Assembly (NCBI RefSeq): GCF_900113835.1
Contig: NZ_FOQV01000002.1
Location: forward strand, 1-64,000
DNA from: Allobosea sp. OK403
GTDB lineage: Bacteria > Pseudomonadota > Alphaproteobacteria > Rhizobiales > Beijerinckiaceae
Direction of reading: 5' to 3'
Length of the DNA stretch: 64,000 bases
Position numbers and translations under genes: made by a program. This document shows positions 28,901-36,588 of the stretch, one piece after another. Within the stretch, counting starts at the first letter, position 1; every line of letters starts with the position of its first letter. Below the pieces are notes generated by a model, which was given only the letters and a program-made list of their open reading frames with translations, made no database searches and had not been told where the DNA came from.

Positions 28901-31198
28901 CCGCAACTCGCCGCCATTGATCGCGGTCGCGCCGGTATAGGTGTTGGCGCCCGTTGCGGTCGTCAGCCCGGCCGTCGTGGTCACTGTGGCAGCGCCGGCG
29001 ATGGCGTTGATCGTGCCGCCCGTCGAAGTGACGGCCCCGGTCAGCGTGCCGTTGGTCAGCGTGCCGCCCGCGAGCGAAACTGCGTTGATGGTCTGCGCGA
29101 AGCCGCCCAGATCGAGCGTGCCGCCCGTATTGATCGCCGTCGCGCTCGCCGCGCTGAACGCATTCGCCGCGCCGCCCGCCAGGGTGCCGGCATTGATCGT
29201 GGTCGCGCCGGTATAAGTGTTGGCGCCGGACAGCGTGACGGTGCCCGCGGTTGTCTTGCTGACCGCTCCGGCGCCCGCGAGAATAGCGGTGACCGCCCCG
29301 TTCTGGAAATCGAATGTTCCGCTCGATGCGAATGTGCCGTTCTGGACTGTGCCGCCCTGGAGCACGAGCCCGCCATTTTGCGTCACCGTGAAGCCGCCGA
29401 GATCGAGCACGCCGCCCGTCACCGTCGTCGCGTTCGCAACGTTGCCGAGCGCGCTGGCGTTGCCCGCAGTGAGCTGGCCGGCGCCAACCGTTGTGCCGCC
29501 GGTATAAGTGTTGGCGCCGGACAGCGTGACAGTGCCCGCGGTTGTCTTGCTGACCGCTCCGGCGCCCGCGAGAATAGCGGTGACCGCCCCGTTCTGGAAA
29601 TCGAATGTTCCGCTCGATGCGAATGTGCCGTTCTGGACTGTGCCGCCCTGGAGCACGAGCCCGCCATTTTGCGTCACCGTGAAGCCGCCGAGATCGAGCA
29701 CGCCGCCCGTCACTGTCGTCGCGTTCGCAACGTTGCCGAGCGCGCTAGCGTTGCCCGCAGTGAGCTGGCCGGCGCCAACTGTTGTGCCGCCGGAGTAAGT
29801 GTTAACGCCCGTCAACGTCAGCGTGTTCGCGCTGTTTTGAATGACGCCGCCGGCACCGCTGATCACGTTGGCAACAGTCGTGCCACCCGCCGCAGCGTTC
29901 AATTGCGCCGTGGCTCCAGCCGCAATGTTGACGCCGCCTGTCAGGTTGGACACCGCAGCACCGAATGTGATGCTGTTCGCACCGCCGGTGAAATCGATCG
30001 CGAAGGCCCGTGCGCCCGCGCCGCCATTCGCAAGACCGCCGGCGATAGAACCGGTCGCGCCGAGTGTGACGGCAACACCAGAGCCCGAGAGGCCGACGCC
30101 GCCCACGCCTGCAGGCTTCGGCACACCACCGGTTCCGGCAGTTCCGCCATTTCCGCCCGCGACCGCCGCATTGACCGTAATCGAGCCCCCGGCAGAGAAG
30201 TCAATACCGCTGCCCCCGCCGCCACCGCCTGCGCCATTGCCGGTCGCGGCCGTCGTGCTACCGCCGTTCCCGCCGGCGCCGCCGGTCACATTCGCACTCA
30301 CGACGATACCGGTCGCAGTTGCTGCAAACGTGGCGCCCGAGCCGCCGCCACCACCACCACCGCCGTCACCGACGCTTGCCGTCGTGTTGCCGCCAGCACC
30401 ACCGGCGCCACCCAGAACGGCCTGGCCAATCGTAAGGCCGGTGACACTGCCCTGGAACAAGATACCCAGACCGCCGCCGCCACCACCACCGCCAACGCCG
30501 ACACCCGTTTGGTTTGTCGTCCCGCCGGCGCCACCCGCACCACCTGTCACCGTTCCGGCTAGCGAGCCTGCGACGATGGGGCCTGTGATGACCGCGCCGA
30601 ATCCGCCTGCGCCGCCACCGCCGCCATCGCCGAACGCGCCGCCGCTGGCGCCGCCGCCCGCGCCGCCGGCGACACCGGTCACCAACGCGCCGGGCAGCCC
30701 TGCAGCAACCGAGCCATGCTCGCCGCCCGCACCGCCGCCGCCGCCGCCATTTCCGACTGCGGCAGCACCTGCGGCGCCGACCGCCGCGCCACCCAAGGCG
30801 CCGCCTCCGCCGTTACCGCCAGCGCCGAACGTCTGTCCGGCCCCGCCGCCGCCGCCGCCACTGCTGCCACCAGCAACGTTGCCGGCGCCGCCAGCTCCCG
30901 TCGCCTGCGACGCGCCGCCGGTAGCGCTACCGCCGCCGCCGTTCCCGCCCGCGCCAGGAAGAGCGCCACTGCCGCCTCCGCCCCCGGAGCCCCCGCCGGC
31001 AGCACCGGCCGCGCCGCCTTGCGCGAAAGCCGTCGCGATCGGGCTCAAAGAAGTCGGCGCAAAACCCACCAGCCCAACGATCACGCCCGTCGCCAGGGCG
31101 GTTGTCGCTACGAGTCGCCGCAAACCTTCGCTAGCGGTCCCGGTCGGCATAGACGCGCTCAGTCTGCGAGCGTCCAGAACGTCGGCCGTCTTCAGCAT
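25946..31198 (-). CDS. Giant autotransporter with glycine-rich passenger
   Basis: Predicted type V secreted surface protein, 1750 residues. Residues 1-60 look like an extended signal peptide ending near ATAFAQ. Residues ~61-420 are dominated by GGxGG runs. From about 440 to 800 come passenger repeats of the GANTYTGGTTVGAGQL (PATR) kind, including two nearly identical 97-residue units. Residues 800-1460 are beta-solenoid-like with Asn/Ala/Gly-rich repeats. The C-terminal ~280 residues (from NTFSLGTWGRARGG to GYAFNGGLRYQF) form the autotransporter barrel, ending in the expected aromatic residue. It is monocistronic, with a terminator downstream. Likely an adhesin or biofilm factor; no catalytic motif is seen. 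Confidence 0.9.
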   Translation of the reverse strand: MLKTADVLDARRLSASMPTGTASEGLRRLVATTALATGVIVGLVGFAPTSLSPIATAFAQGGAAGAAGGGSGGGGGSGALPGAGGNGGGGSATGGASQATGAGGAGNVAGGSSGGGGGGAGQTFGAGGNGGGGALGGAAVGAAGAAAVGNGGGGGGAGGEHGSVAAGLPGALVTGVAGGAGGGASGGAFGDGGGGGAGGFGAVITGPIVAGSLAGTVTGGAGGAGGTTNQTGVGVGGGGGGGGLGILFQGSVTGLTIGQAVLGGAGGAGGNTTASVGDGGGGGGGGSGATFAATATGIVVSANVTGGAGGNGGSTTAATGNGAGGGGGGSGIDFSAGGSITVNAAVAGGNGGTAGTGGVPKPAGVGGVGLSGSGVAVTLGATGSIAGGLANGGAGARAFAIDFTGGANSITFGAAVSNLTGGVNIAAGATAQLNAAAGGTTVANVISGAGGVIQNSANTLTLTGVNTYSGGTTVGAGQLTAGNASALGNVANATTVTGGVLDLGGFTVTQNGGLVLQGGTVQNGTFASSGTFDFQNGAVTAILAGAGAVSKTTAGTVTLSGANTYTGGTTVGAGQLTAGNASALGNVANATTVTGGVLDLGGFTVTQNGGLVLQGGTVQNGTFASSGTFDFQNGAVTAILAGAGAVSKTTAGTVTLSGANTYTGATTINAGTLAGGAANAFSAASATAINTGGTLDLGGFAQTINAVSLAGGTLTNGTLTGAVTSTGGTINAIAGAATVTTTAGLTTATGANTYTGATAINGGELRVNGSLGATAVAVNNTGTLSGIGTIGGAVTVNAGGTLSAGQSPGTLTVGSLTLNAGSNSVFELNTPGTVGGVTNDLVISNGPVQLGGTLTGTAASAGFYRLINVVGGGAITGNYATVNVAGFTGQVYTNAPGAAEQVNLAVLGAGQIMQFWDGADTLGNGTVDGGPGTWNATDTNWTGLPGQAGVNAAWLGSVGVFQGTAGTITGSGTRAFDTLQFNVDGYVLNGGQLGIGVAGGGTINVNGTGLTATINSAIVDGVGTSLNKVGAGTLNLGGVNTFTGGTTVSAGTLGLLAGGVLASNVTVGSVGTFSNAGTVNASVINSGTLTTTGTIQSGVTNSGTVSAAGTINGAIANNAGTFTVAGVLAGNGAFGNAGGAFLAVNGGNFTGLASLVNAGSITIGAGRTLSAGTINNNAGTIALDAGAILQGTANTLNNAATINVGTNGAILDAGAINNLASGVINFNGPGGTATLSSGLQINNAGAINLISGNLNVVGPLSNSGQVTIANNLAANLASLSNAGSVSLGQGARLTTSGNLANTGMIDLRNGATNNLVTVGGGWSGNGRVGLDLDIVNAAADRISVVGASSGLTTVSFAQLTSTSAVLNRDVQVVNGAAGAQFVAANALPASGPSPFPNGAGQLITNNGLVQYWFGEATPGSGNYVVRPDLNVVAATGFVASVSSALSSINAFSEPASAFINGPSDPQPNTFSLGTWGRARGGHFDITSNSTVGSLGGVSRSFRSVNEAGFSGFQLGIDAGLYNINGTGWTANLGVHGGKVDAKVTTPDTRLEVEQPFYGLYGAVRSGSGFALDVLVRRDNFDLKLNSASAGITNAKFKADGWSGLASMSQRFNITDSIYIDPSVALLYSRAEVDSLRTLQANVSWQPIESVTGRIGVQLGTFIQPTETIVLAPYIAASVWREFAGKSKATGEIGGLSFPTSTDRVGTYGQFSAGMAVSSTTPGLSGFVRADLRFGERVEGYAFNGGLRYQF
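29217..29798 (-). repeat. Two tandem 291-bp units in the autotransporter gene
   Basis: 29217-29507 and 29508-29798 are almost base-for-base identical (for example GTGACGGTGCC versus GTGACAGTGCC). Each encodes the same 97-residue passenger unit. The length is a multiple of three, so gain or loss keeps the frame. Confidence 0.93.
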
Positions 31199-31895
31199 CT
31201 AGGACCTCAAGTCGTATTTGCAGCGTGTCCGTATTCGTCGGCCTGGCGCCAGATAGAAGCGAAGTGGAAACAAGGCGGCCGCCAAATCGACAAAATTTCA
31301 CCTGAATCCATCCCCTGTTTGCTCCCCTTAAGTCAATACCATGCCCGACAGTCAGAGGCCGGCGTGGCCAGCATTGCGCGCGTATGACGCAAGTGCGATA
31401 TTTGGCTTATTCTTTTTAAATCAAAATGTTGCCGCATTTTCCTCAAGAACCGGCAACGCACTTGCGAACTCGAGCGAGATCACAGCGGCCGTTTTTGTAG
31501 GCGCGTTACAGAAATACCACGCAAACGCCGGCTAAACGACGTTTTATCGACCCATGACAGCGTCTCACTTCGCTCATCAGCATGCGGGCCGCCCGCGCCG
31601 TTTTGGCAAATTCAGAGAAAATCGACGTGAATCTCTCAACTTACGCTGGTTTCTCAACGTTGCCGGCACACATACCTGACCGGAGCACGCATCCGGCAGT
31701 ATTCGCGCCTCTGACATCGAGGCCGCGCGAACATCCAACAGGGTCAAGTTACGCCTGGCGGCGAACCCCGGCGCGCCGCACGGAGCGCGCGTCTCGCCAC
31801 ATTCGGCGCCTGATCGCCGCAAAAGCGTGATTCGAGCGGGCGCGATGCTAGCCAGCACCGCCACGCGGCATATGTGCCACCTCCGTGCCGTGAGC
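31199..31895. other. Gene-poor upstream region, locally AT-richer
   Basis: About 700 bases upstream of the autotransporter start. Only short frames without good starts or family likeness are present. 31395-31440 (TTATTCTTTTTAAATCAAAA) is AT-rich relative to the window and could hold promoter or regulator sites. I see no convincing RNA gene. Confidence 0.4.
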
Positions 31896-31900
31896 CGCCT

Positions 31901-32019
31901 AGAGCATTGGCGAAAAAGTGGACGCCCGTTTTTGCAAGAGCAATGCTCTGAGCTCTTAGAATCGATCACGGTCTTTCGCATTCGGGCGCTTCCGTCCGAA
32001 TGCGAAAGACCGTGATCGA
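31901..32019. repeat. Compound intergenic palindrome
   Basis: AGAGCATTG (31901-31909) pairs with 31941-31949. It is followed by a perfect 24-bp inverted repeat, arms 31962-31985 and 31996-32019, with a 10-base loop. The first half (GAAAAAGTGG, CCCGTTTTT) resembles the AGCGAAGTGG/ACCGGTTC family. Confidence 0.8.
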
Positions 32020-32040
32020 ATGTGGTTCGGCTCCTGTCTC

Positions 32041-32073
32041 AAACAAAAAAGGGGAGCGCTGAACGCGCTCCCC
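32041..32073 (-). terminator. Rho-independent terminator
   Basis: GGGGAGCGC (32051-32059) pairs with GCGCTCCCC (32065-32073). On the minus strand the stem is followed by TTTTTTGTTT. It serves the secreted-protein gene at 32131-32460. Confidence 0.85.
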
Positions 32074-32130
32074 CAATCCGCAAACGGTGCAGCGAAACCA
32101 TGCCCCGCCGTTACAGGGCTCCCCGCCCGA

Positions 32131-32460
32131 TCAGTATCTGTCGTAACGGCGGTAGTAGCCGGGAGGCGGGCCATCATAGCCGCGTCGCGGCCCGTATCCG
32201 TAGCCAGGTCCGCGCCCGTAGCCAGGCCCGCGCCCATAACCTCTGCGCCCGTATCGCTGCTGGCGCTGGGTTTCCTCGATAATCATGAGGCGGCGCTGCT
32301 TGGCCGCGGTCATAGTGAACTCTACAGCCTGCCCGTCGAGCTGATGAGCCACAGTGGCCGGCAATGTCTCGGCCGCATGAACCGCCGTTGAGGCAGAAAT
32401 CGCAGCACTCGCGAGAGCAATGGCACCGACGAAGCCGGCAAAGATAGACTTCCTATTCAT
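32131..32460 (-). CDS. Secreted small protein with Gly/Tyr/Arg-rich tail
   Basis: A 109-residue protein. Residues 1-29 are a clear signal peptide (MNRKSIFAGFVGAIALASAA, cleavage near VHAAE). A short middle part (HQLDGQAVEFTMTAAKQRRL) precedes a low-complexity tail of RGPGYGRGPGYGYG type, rich in Tyr, Gly and Arg. It has its own terminator and stands alone. Similar glycine/tyrosine-rich exported proteins occur in soil alphaproteobacteria, but I know no function. It may be periplasmic or bound to the envelope. Confidence 0.7.
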   Translation of the reverse strand: MNRKSIFAGFVGAIALASAAISASTAVHAAETLPATVAHQLDGQAVEFTMTAAKQRRLMIIEETQRQQRYGRRGYGRGPGYGRGPGYGYGPRRGYDGPPPGYYRRYDRY

Positions 32461-32805
32461 ATCGAATCCTCTCGTGCCACATCAGGCGGGCAACCAATAA
32501 CGCGAAGAGCGTCGAATCGTTCCACTCAACTTATCGGGGAGGTTGCGCTGCATTCAAGCCTCGCCGAGCCGCGGCCCGGTCGCCGAGAGCGCTCCAGCGC
32601 CACGTCGATACTTCTGCAGCCGCCGATGAATGCCGCCATCGCGACGGCGGAAGCTGCCATAGGGCAAGATCGCCGGAGCGATCAACCGTGCCGTTTCGGC
32701 GTTCGGCGTATGGAAATTGCAAAATAAAAAGCAAACCGCGCAAACCGTCCCGGCTTTGTCTCGCCGGCCGATCTGTCTATGCTTTCGATCTCGCAGAAGT
32801 TTCCG
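32461..32805. other. Intergenic region without recognised gene
   Basis: About 345 bases between the small secreted protein and tRNA-Lys. It contains a short A-rich tract (AAAATAAAAAGCAAA near 32720), which might belong to a promoter. I see no gene or strong hairpin. Confidence 0.4.
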
Positions 32806-32881
<76 letters not shown>

Positions 32882-33026
32882 ATACGCCACGAAGCGTCGC
32901 CGTCGCTGCGGCCAAGGCCGCGTCAGGCAGGCCGGCGATGTAGCAAACGCCCCCCGCCCTGTCCACCCATCTGCGACAGAAATATGCCAAGCCGCCGAAA
33001 TGAATTCGGCGATGGGCAAGACAGCC

Positions 33027-34298
33027 TCATCCCGGACGGCGATTCAGCAGGTGGTAGAGCGCGATAGCCCCGAAGGTCGCCGTGCCGATTCCACCGAGCT
33101 CGAAGCCGAAGAGCGGCAGCTTCAGATCGCCCGCGCCCAGGATCAACGCGGTCGCGACGGTGAGCAGATTCTTCGGGTTCGAGAAGTCGACCTGGTTCTC
33201 CACCCAGATTCGCCCCGCCGTGGCGGCGATCAGACCAAACACGACGATCGCCAGACCACCGAGCACCGCGACCGGAATCGTGCCGATGACCGCGCCGAAC
33301 TTGGGGGAGAAGCCGAGCACCAGCGCGATGATTCCCGCCGCGACGAAGACCAGCGTCGAATAGACCCGCGTCACCGCCATCACGCCCATGTTCTCGGCAT
33401 AGGTCGTCACGCCCGTGCCGCCGCCGGAGCCCGCGATCATGGTGGCGAGCCCGTCGGCCATGAAGCCGCGCCCGATCAGCGGGTCGAGATTGCGCCCGGT
33501 CATCACGGCGATGCCCTTGATGTGCCCGAGATTCTCCGCAACCAGGATGAGCGCGACCGGAGCGATCAGCGCCATCGCCTTGAAATCGAATACCGGCGCG
33601 ACGAAGTTCGGCATCCCGAGCCAGGCGGCGGCTCCGATCCGCCCGAAATCGACCGCCGGGGCGCCGAAGCTCGGCGCCGTCGCCGCGTAGAGGATATAGG
33701 CGCCGGCACCGCCGATCAGCACCGGCAGGCGCTGTGCGAGGCCTCGGCCATAAACCGCCACCAGCGCGACCGCGACGACCGTGAACAACGCGATCCATTT
33801 GGTGTAGGGGCTCGCCGAGATCATGCCCATCGCCACCGCCGTCAGGTTGAGCCCGATCGCGCCGATGACCGCCCCGGTGACGACCGGCGGCAGCAGCTTC
33901 TCGATCCAGGCCGTGCCGACGCCCTGGACCAGCAGCCCGATGGCGGCATAGACCGCACCGCAGGCGATGATGCCGCCAAGCGCCACGCCGATATTCGCAT
34001 TGGGTCCCGAACCGGCATAGCCGCTCGCCGCGATCACCACGCCGATGAAAGCGAAGGACGAACCGAGATAGCTCGGCAATTGCCCGCGCGTGATCACGAA
34101 GAACAGCAGCGTCGCGATACCGGAGAAGAAGATCGCCACATTGGGGTCGAACCCCATCAGGATCGGCGCCAGCGCGGTCGCGCCGAACATGGCGACGACA
34201 TGCTGCAGACCTGCGATGAAGGTCTGGACGGTCGATAGACGCTCATCCGGCATCACCGCGCCGGAGGTCTTCAAGGTCCAGTTCGGAAAATATGACAT
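33027..34298 (-). CDS. Uracil/xanthine permease (NCS2 family)
   Basis: Proton-coupled nucleobase importer of the inner membrane, 423 residues with many hydrophobic helices. Motifs: LQHVVAMFGATALAPILMG at the N-terminus, VVTGAVIGAIGLNL mid-chain, the substrate-site helix LILVAENLGHIKGI, and the NAT-type segment GSGGGTGVTTYAENMGV. These fit the uracil branch (UraA/RutG/PyrP) better than the xanthine or urate branch. GGGGAG lies before ATG 34298. It is unlinked to the purine cluster at 3.6-7.4 kb. Confidence 0.85.
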   Translation of the reverse strand: MSYFPNWTLKTSGAVMPDERLSTVQTFIAGLQHVVAMFGATALAPILMGFDPNVAIFFSGIATLLFFVITRGQLPSYLGSSFAFIGVVIAASGYAGSGPNANIGVALGGIIACGAVYAAIGLLVQGVGTAWIEKLLPPVVTGAVIGAIGLNLTAVAMGMISASPYTKWIALFTVVAVALVAVYGRGLAQRLPVLIGGAGAYILYAATAPSFGAPAVDFGRIGAAAWLGMPNFVAPVFDFKAMALIAPVALILVAENLGHIKGIAVMTGRNLDPLIGRGFMADGLATMIAGSGGGTGVTTYAENMGVMAVTRVYSTLVFVAAGIIALVLGFSPKFGAVIGTIPVAVLGGLAIVVFGLIAATAGRIWVENQVDFSNPKNLLTVATALILGAGDLKLPLFGFELGGIGTATFGAIALYHLLNRRPG

Positions 34299-34439
34299 GG
34301 CGCGCTCCCCAGCGGGCGCGCGCTCTTTCGGCCGCGCCGAGGCCGAACTACAGGCAAAGATCCTGTCCACGCCAAGTGCACCCTGGCGTGGCATGCGCGA
34401 TTTCAGGGGAAAACCAAGCCTGCAGCACCCTCAGGAAGT

Positions 34440-34557
34440 GATCTCAGCAAGGTGATGGCTGCCGTCGCCGCGCTGCAGCACGCTGCCCGGCATCGCCGAC
34501 ATGCGCTCCTCCTTCGTCCCGACGACGATCAAGCCGGACAAGGGCTAGCCGGTGTGA
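34440..34557 (+). pseudogene. Decayed C-terminal fragment of an Lrp/AsnC regulator
   Basis: From 34440 one frame reads DLSKVMAAVAALQ. From 34483 the +1-shifted frame reads LPGIADMRSSFV then TTIKPDKG. This is the shape of the Lrp/AsnC C-terminus (LPGV..SSF...IK....LP). A one-base insertion near 34480 would explain the frame change, and TAG at 34546 stands where a Leu codon would give KGLPV followed by TGA at 34555. No N-terminal DNA-binding part remains. It lies just upstream of the permease on the opposite strand. The alignment is from memory. Confidence 0.5.
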
Positions 34558-34570
34558 GGGGGCGTAGCGT

Positions 34571-34701
34571 GTCATCCCGCACGCGCTGCGGCACGAAGTG
34601 CTGCTGCGCAGATGCGGGACCGTCATCAGGACAGGCGCCTTCTCGTCGCGCGGTCCCGTGTCTGCGCCGCGGCATGAATGCCGCAGCGCGCACGGGATGA
34701 C
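34571..34701. repeat. Long imperfect inverted repeat (GTCATCCCG type)
   Basis: Outer arms 34571-34593 and 34679-34701 match at 21 of 23 positions. Inner parts (GCAGATGCGGGACC and CGGTCCCGTGTCTGC) also pair roughly. It ends nine bases before the leuA stop codon and may act as a transcript-end structure or be a small mobile repeat. Confidence 0.65.
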
Positions 34702-34709
34702 GCGGCGCC

Positions 34710-36278
34710 CTACTCCGCCGCGGCCTGCGCATGCAGGCGCACGCCCTTGGCGACGAGCTTGTTGAGCGCCACCAGATAAGCCTTGGCCGAGGAGACCAGC
34801 GTATCGGGATCAGCGCCGCGCCCGGTCACCGACGAGCCCTCATGCGAGAGCCTGACCGTCACCTCGGCCTGCGCGTCGGTGCCCTCGGTCACGGCGTGGA
34901 CGTCGTAGAGTTCCAGCACCGCCTCATGCGGCACGATCGCCTTGATGGCGTTGAACACGGCGTCGATTGGCCCGTTGCCCTCAGCTTCCTCGGTGACGAA
35001 GCGGCCATCGACATCGAGCTTCATGGTCGCGCGCTGCGGCCCGCGCGTGCCGGCGATCACGGTCAGCGAAACCAGCCTGACGCGGTCATGCGCCGAGGCC
35101 AGATTCTCGTCGACCAGCGCCTCGATATCCTCGTCATAGACATGCTTCTTGCGGTCGGCCAAGGCCTTGAAGCGCGTGAAGGCGTCCTCGAGCTGGTTGT
35201 CGCCCAGATCGTAGCCCATCTCCTTCAGCTTGGAGCGGAAGGCGGCGCGGCCGGAATGCTTGCCCATCACCAGAGAGGTCTTGGAGACGCCGACCGATTC
35301 CGGCGTCATGATCTCGTAGGTCGTCTGGTTCTTCAGCATGCCGTCCTGGTGGATGCCGCTCTCATGGGCGAAGGCGTTCCGGCCGACGATCGCCTTGTTG
35401 TACTGCACCGGGAAGGAGCAGGCGGTCGAGACGGCCTTCGAGGCGCGCGTCAGCAGCGAGGCGTCGATGCCGGTGTCGTAGGGCAGGACATCGCCGCGCA
35501 CGCGCAGCGCCATCACCACCTCTTCCAGAGCGGCATTGCCGGCACGCTCGCCGATGCCATTGATGGTGCATTCGATCTGACGCGCCCCGCCCTCGATGCC
35601 GGCCAGCGAATTGGCCACCGCCAGCCCCAGATCATTGTGGCAATGCACCGAGAAGATCGCCTTGTCGGCATTGGGCACGCGCTCGCGGATCTGGCGGAAC
35701 ATGGCGCGATACTCGTCGGGCACAGCATAGCCGACCGTATCGGGCAGGTTGATCGTGGTCGCGCCTGCCTTGATGGCGGCCTCGACCGTGCGGCAGAGAT
35801 AGTCGATCGGGGTGCGGGTCGCGTCCATCGCCGACCATTCGACATCCTCGACCAGGTTGCGGGCCTGGGCCACCGTCTTCGTGATGATCTCCAGAACCTC
35901 GTCTTCGCTCTTGCGCATCTGGTGCTCCAGATGGATCGGCGAGGTCGAGACGAAGGTGTGGATGCGCGGCTTGGCGGCATGGCGGACCGCCTCGCCGGCG
36001 CGTGCGATGTCCGCGCTGATCGCGCGGGCGAGGCCCGCGACCGTCGCACGCTTGATCCGCCTGGCGATGGCAGAGACCGCCTCGAAATCGCCGTCGGATG
36101 CGATCGGGAAGCCGGCCTCGATGATGTCGACGCCCATCGCGTCGAGTACGTCGGCAACCTCGAGCTTCTCCTCGAAGGTCATGGTGGCGCCGGGGCACTG
36201 TTCGCCGTCGCGCAAGGTGGTGTCGAAGATCAGCACGCGGTCCTTGGAGGAGGAGGCGTTGCGGGTCGCATCGGTCAT
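34710..36278 (-). CDS. leuA: 2-isopropylmalate synthase
   Basis: First committed enzyme of leucine synthesis: condenses acetyl-CoA with 2-ketoisovalerate. The 522-residue protein has the HMGL-like barrel with FDTTLRDGEQCPGATM at the start (metal-binding Asp), VHCHNDLGLAVANSLAG (metal-binding His pair) and INGIGERAGNAALEEV. The C-terminal regulatory domain (from about residue 385, RVRLVSLTVIAG) is present, so leucine feedback inhibition is expected. It is preceded by a leader peptide with five Leu codons in a row, which suggests attenuation by leucyl-tRNA supply. Confidence 0.96.
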   Translation of the reverse strand: MTDATRNASSSKDRVLIFDTTLRDGEQCPGATMTFEEKLEVADVLDAMGVDIIEAGFPIASDGDFEAVSAIARRIKRATVAGLARAISADIARAGEAVRHAAKPRIHTFVSTSPIHLEHQMRKSEDEVLEIITKTVAQARNLVEDVEWSAMDATRTPIDYLCRTVEAAIKAGATTINLPDTVGYAVPDEYRAMFRQIRERVPNADKAIFSVHCHNDLGLAVANSLAGIEGGARQIECTINGIGERAGNAALEEVVMALRVRGDVLPYDTGIDASLLTRASKAVSTACSFPVQYNKAIVGRNAFAHESGIHQDGMLKNQTTYEIMTPESVGVSKTSLVMGKHSGRAAFRSKLKEMGYDLGDNQLEDAFTRFKALADRKKHVYDEDIEALVDENLASAHDRVRLVSLTVIAGTRGPQRATMKLDVDGRFVTEEAEGNGPIDAVFNAIKAIVPHEAVLELYDVHAVTEGTDAQAEVTVRLSHEGSSVTGRGADPDTLVSSAKAYLVALNKLVAKGVRLHAQAAAE

Positions 36279-36293
36279 GGTCGTGATCCTGTA

Positions 36294-36398
36294 GAGGGCC
36301 GCGCCGCTATGGTTGAAGGCAGGCGCAGAATGTCTGGAAGGCGGTTCTCGTCACTCCCCTGAGCGCCCAGGCATGCATGCCCGGCCGGCCCTCAGGGG
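36294..36398 (-). promoter_or_regulatory. Candidate attenuator structures of the leuA leader
   Basis: Two stems share the end of the leader peptide: CTCAGGGG (36391-36398) pairs with CCCCTGAG (36356-36363), while GGCCCTC (36387-36393) pairs with GAGGGCC (36294-36300), close to the leuA ribosome-binding site. They overlap and exclude one another. No T-run follows, so control could be by hiding the leuA start or by Rho. Confidence 0.55.
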
Positions 36399-36442
36399 CG
36401 GCTAAGGAGAAGAAGCAGTCCAAGACCGAGCGGAGCGCGCAT
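36392..36442 (-). CDS. leuL: Leucine-rich leader peptide of leuA
   Basis: Reads MRAPLGLGLLLLLSRP, 16 residues with seven leucines, five of them consecutive (codons CTG CTT CTT CTC CTT at 36404-36418). It ends 113 bases before leuA on the same strand. Leader peptides of this kind make ribosomes pause when charged tRNA-Leu is scarce. The ribosome-binding site is weak, and a longer in-frame start upstream is possible. Confidence 0.7.
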   Translation of the reverse strand: MRAPLGLGLLLLLSRP

Positions 36443-36588
36443 GCCGGCAGCCCGCGCAGCAGCGCGGTTCTGGCTCAGAGCATGGGTGGCGGATGCGGCC
36501 ACAGGCGTTCCTCGTATCGACCCAAACTGCATAACCGATAGCAGGGGGGCAAGGCAAGGCAGGGTTTTCCATCTCGCCTTATCCGCAC

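Noticed and set aside
29217..29798. Possible CRISPR-like repeat array
   Set aside because: The repeats are long, adjacent coding units without short unique spacers.
26594..30562. A 1322-codon open frame on the plus strand, antisense to the autotransporter
   Set aside because: It is a codon-bias shadow of the repetitive GC-rich gene: no start context, arginine/alanine-rich with no domain, and the minus strand has signal peptide, repeats and barrel.
29841..31202. Long proline-rich plus-strand frame
   Set aside because: It is the reverse of the glycine-rich passenger codons (GGC/GCC), so proline runs are expected by chance.
31577..31981. 134-codon minus-strand frame upstream of the autotransporter
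   Set aside because: Arg/Cys-rich, ends inside a palindrome, and no ribosome-binding site or family pattern.
34731..36362. 543-codon plus-strand frame over leuA
   Set aside because: Antisense to leuA with its intact domains; no family likeness.
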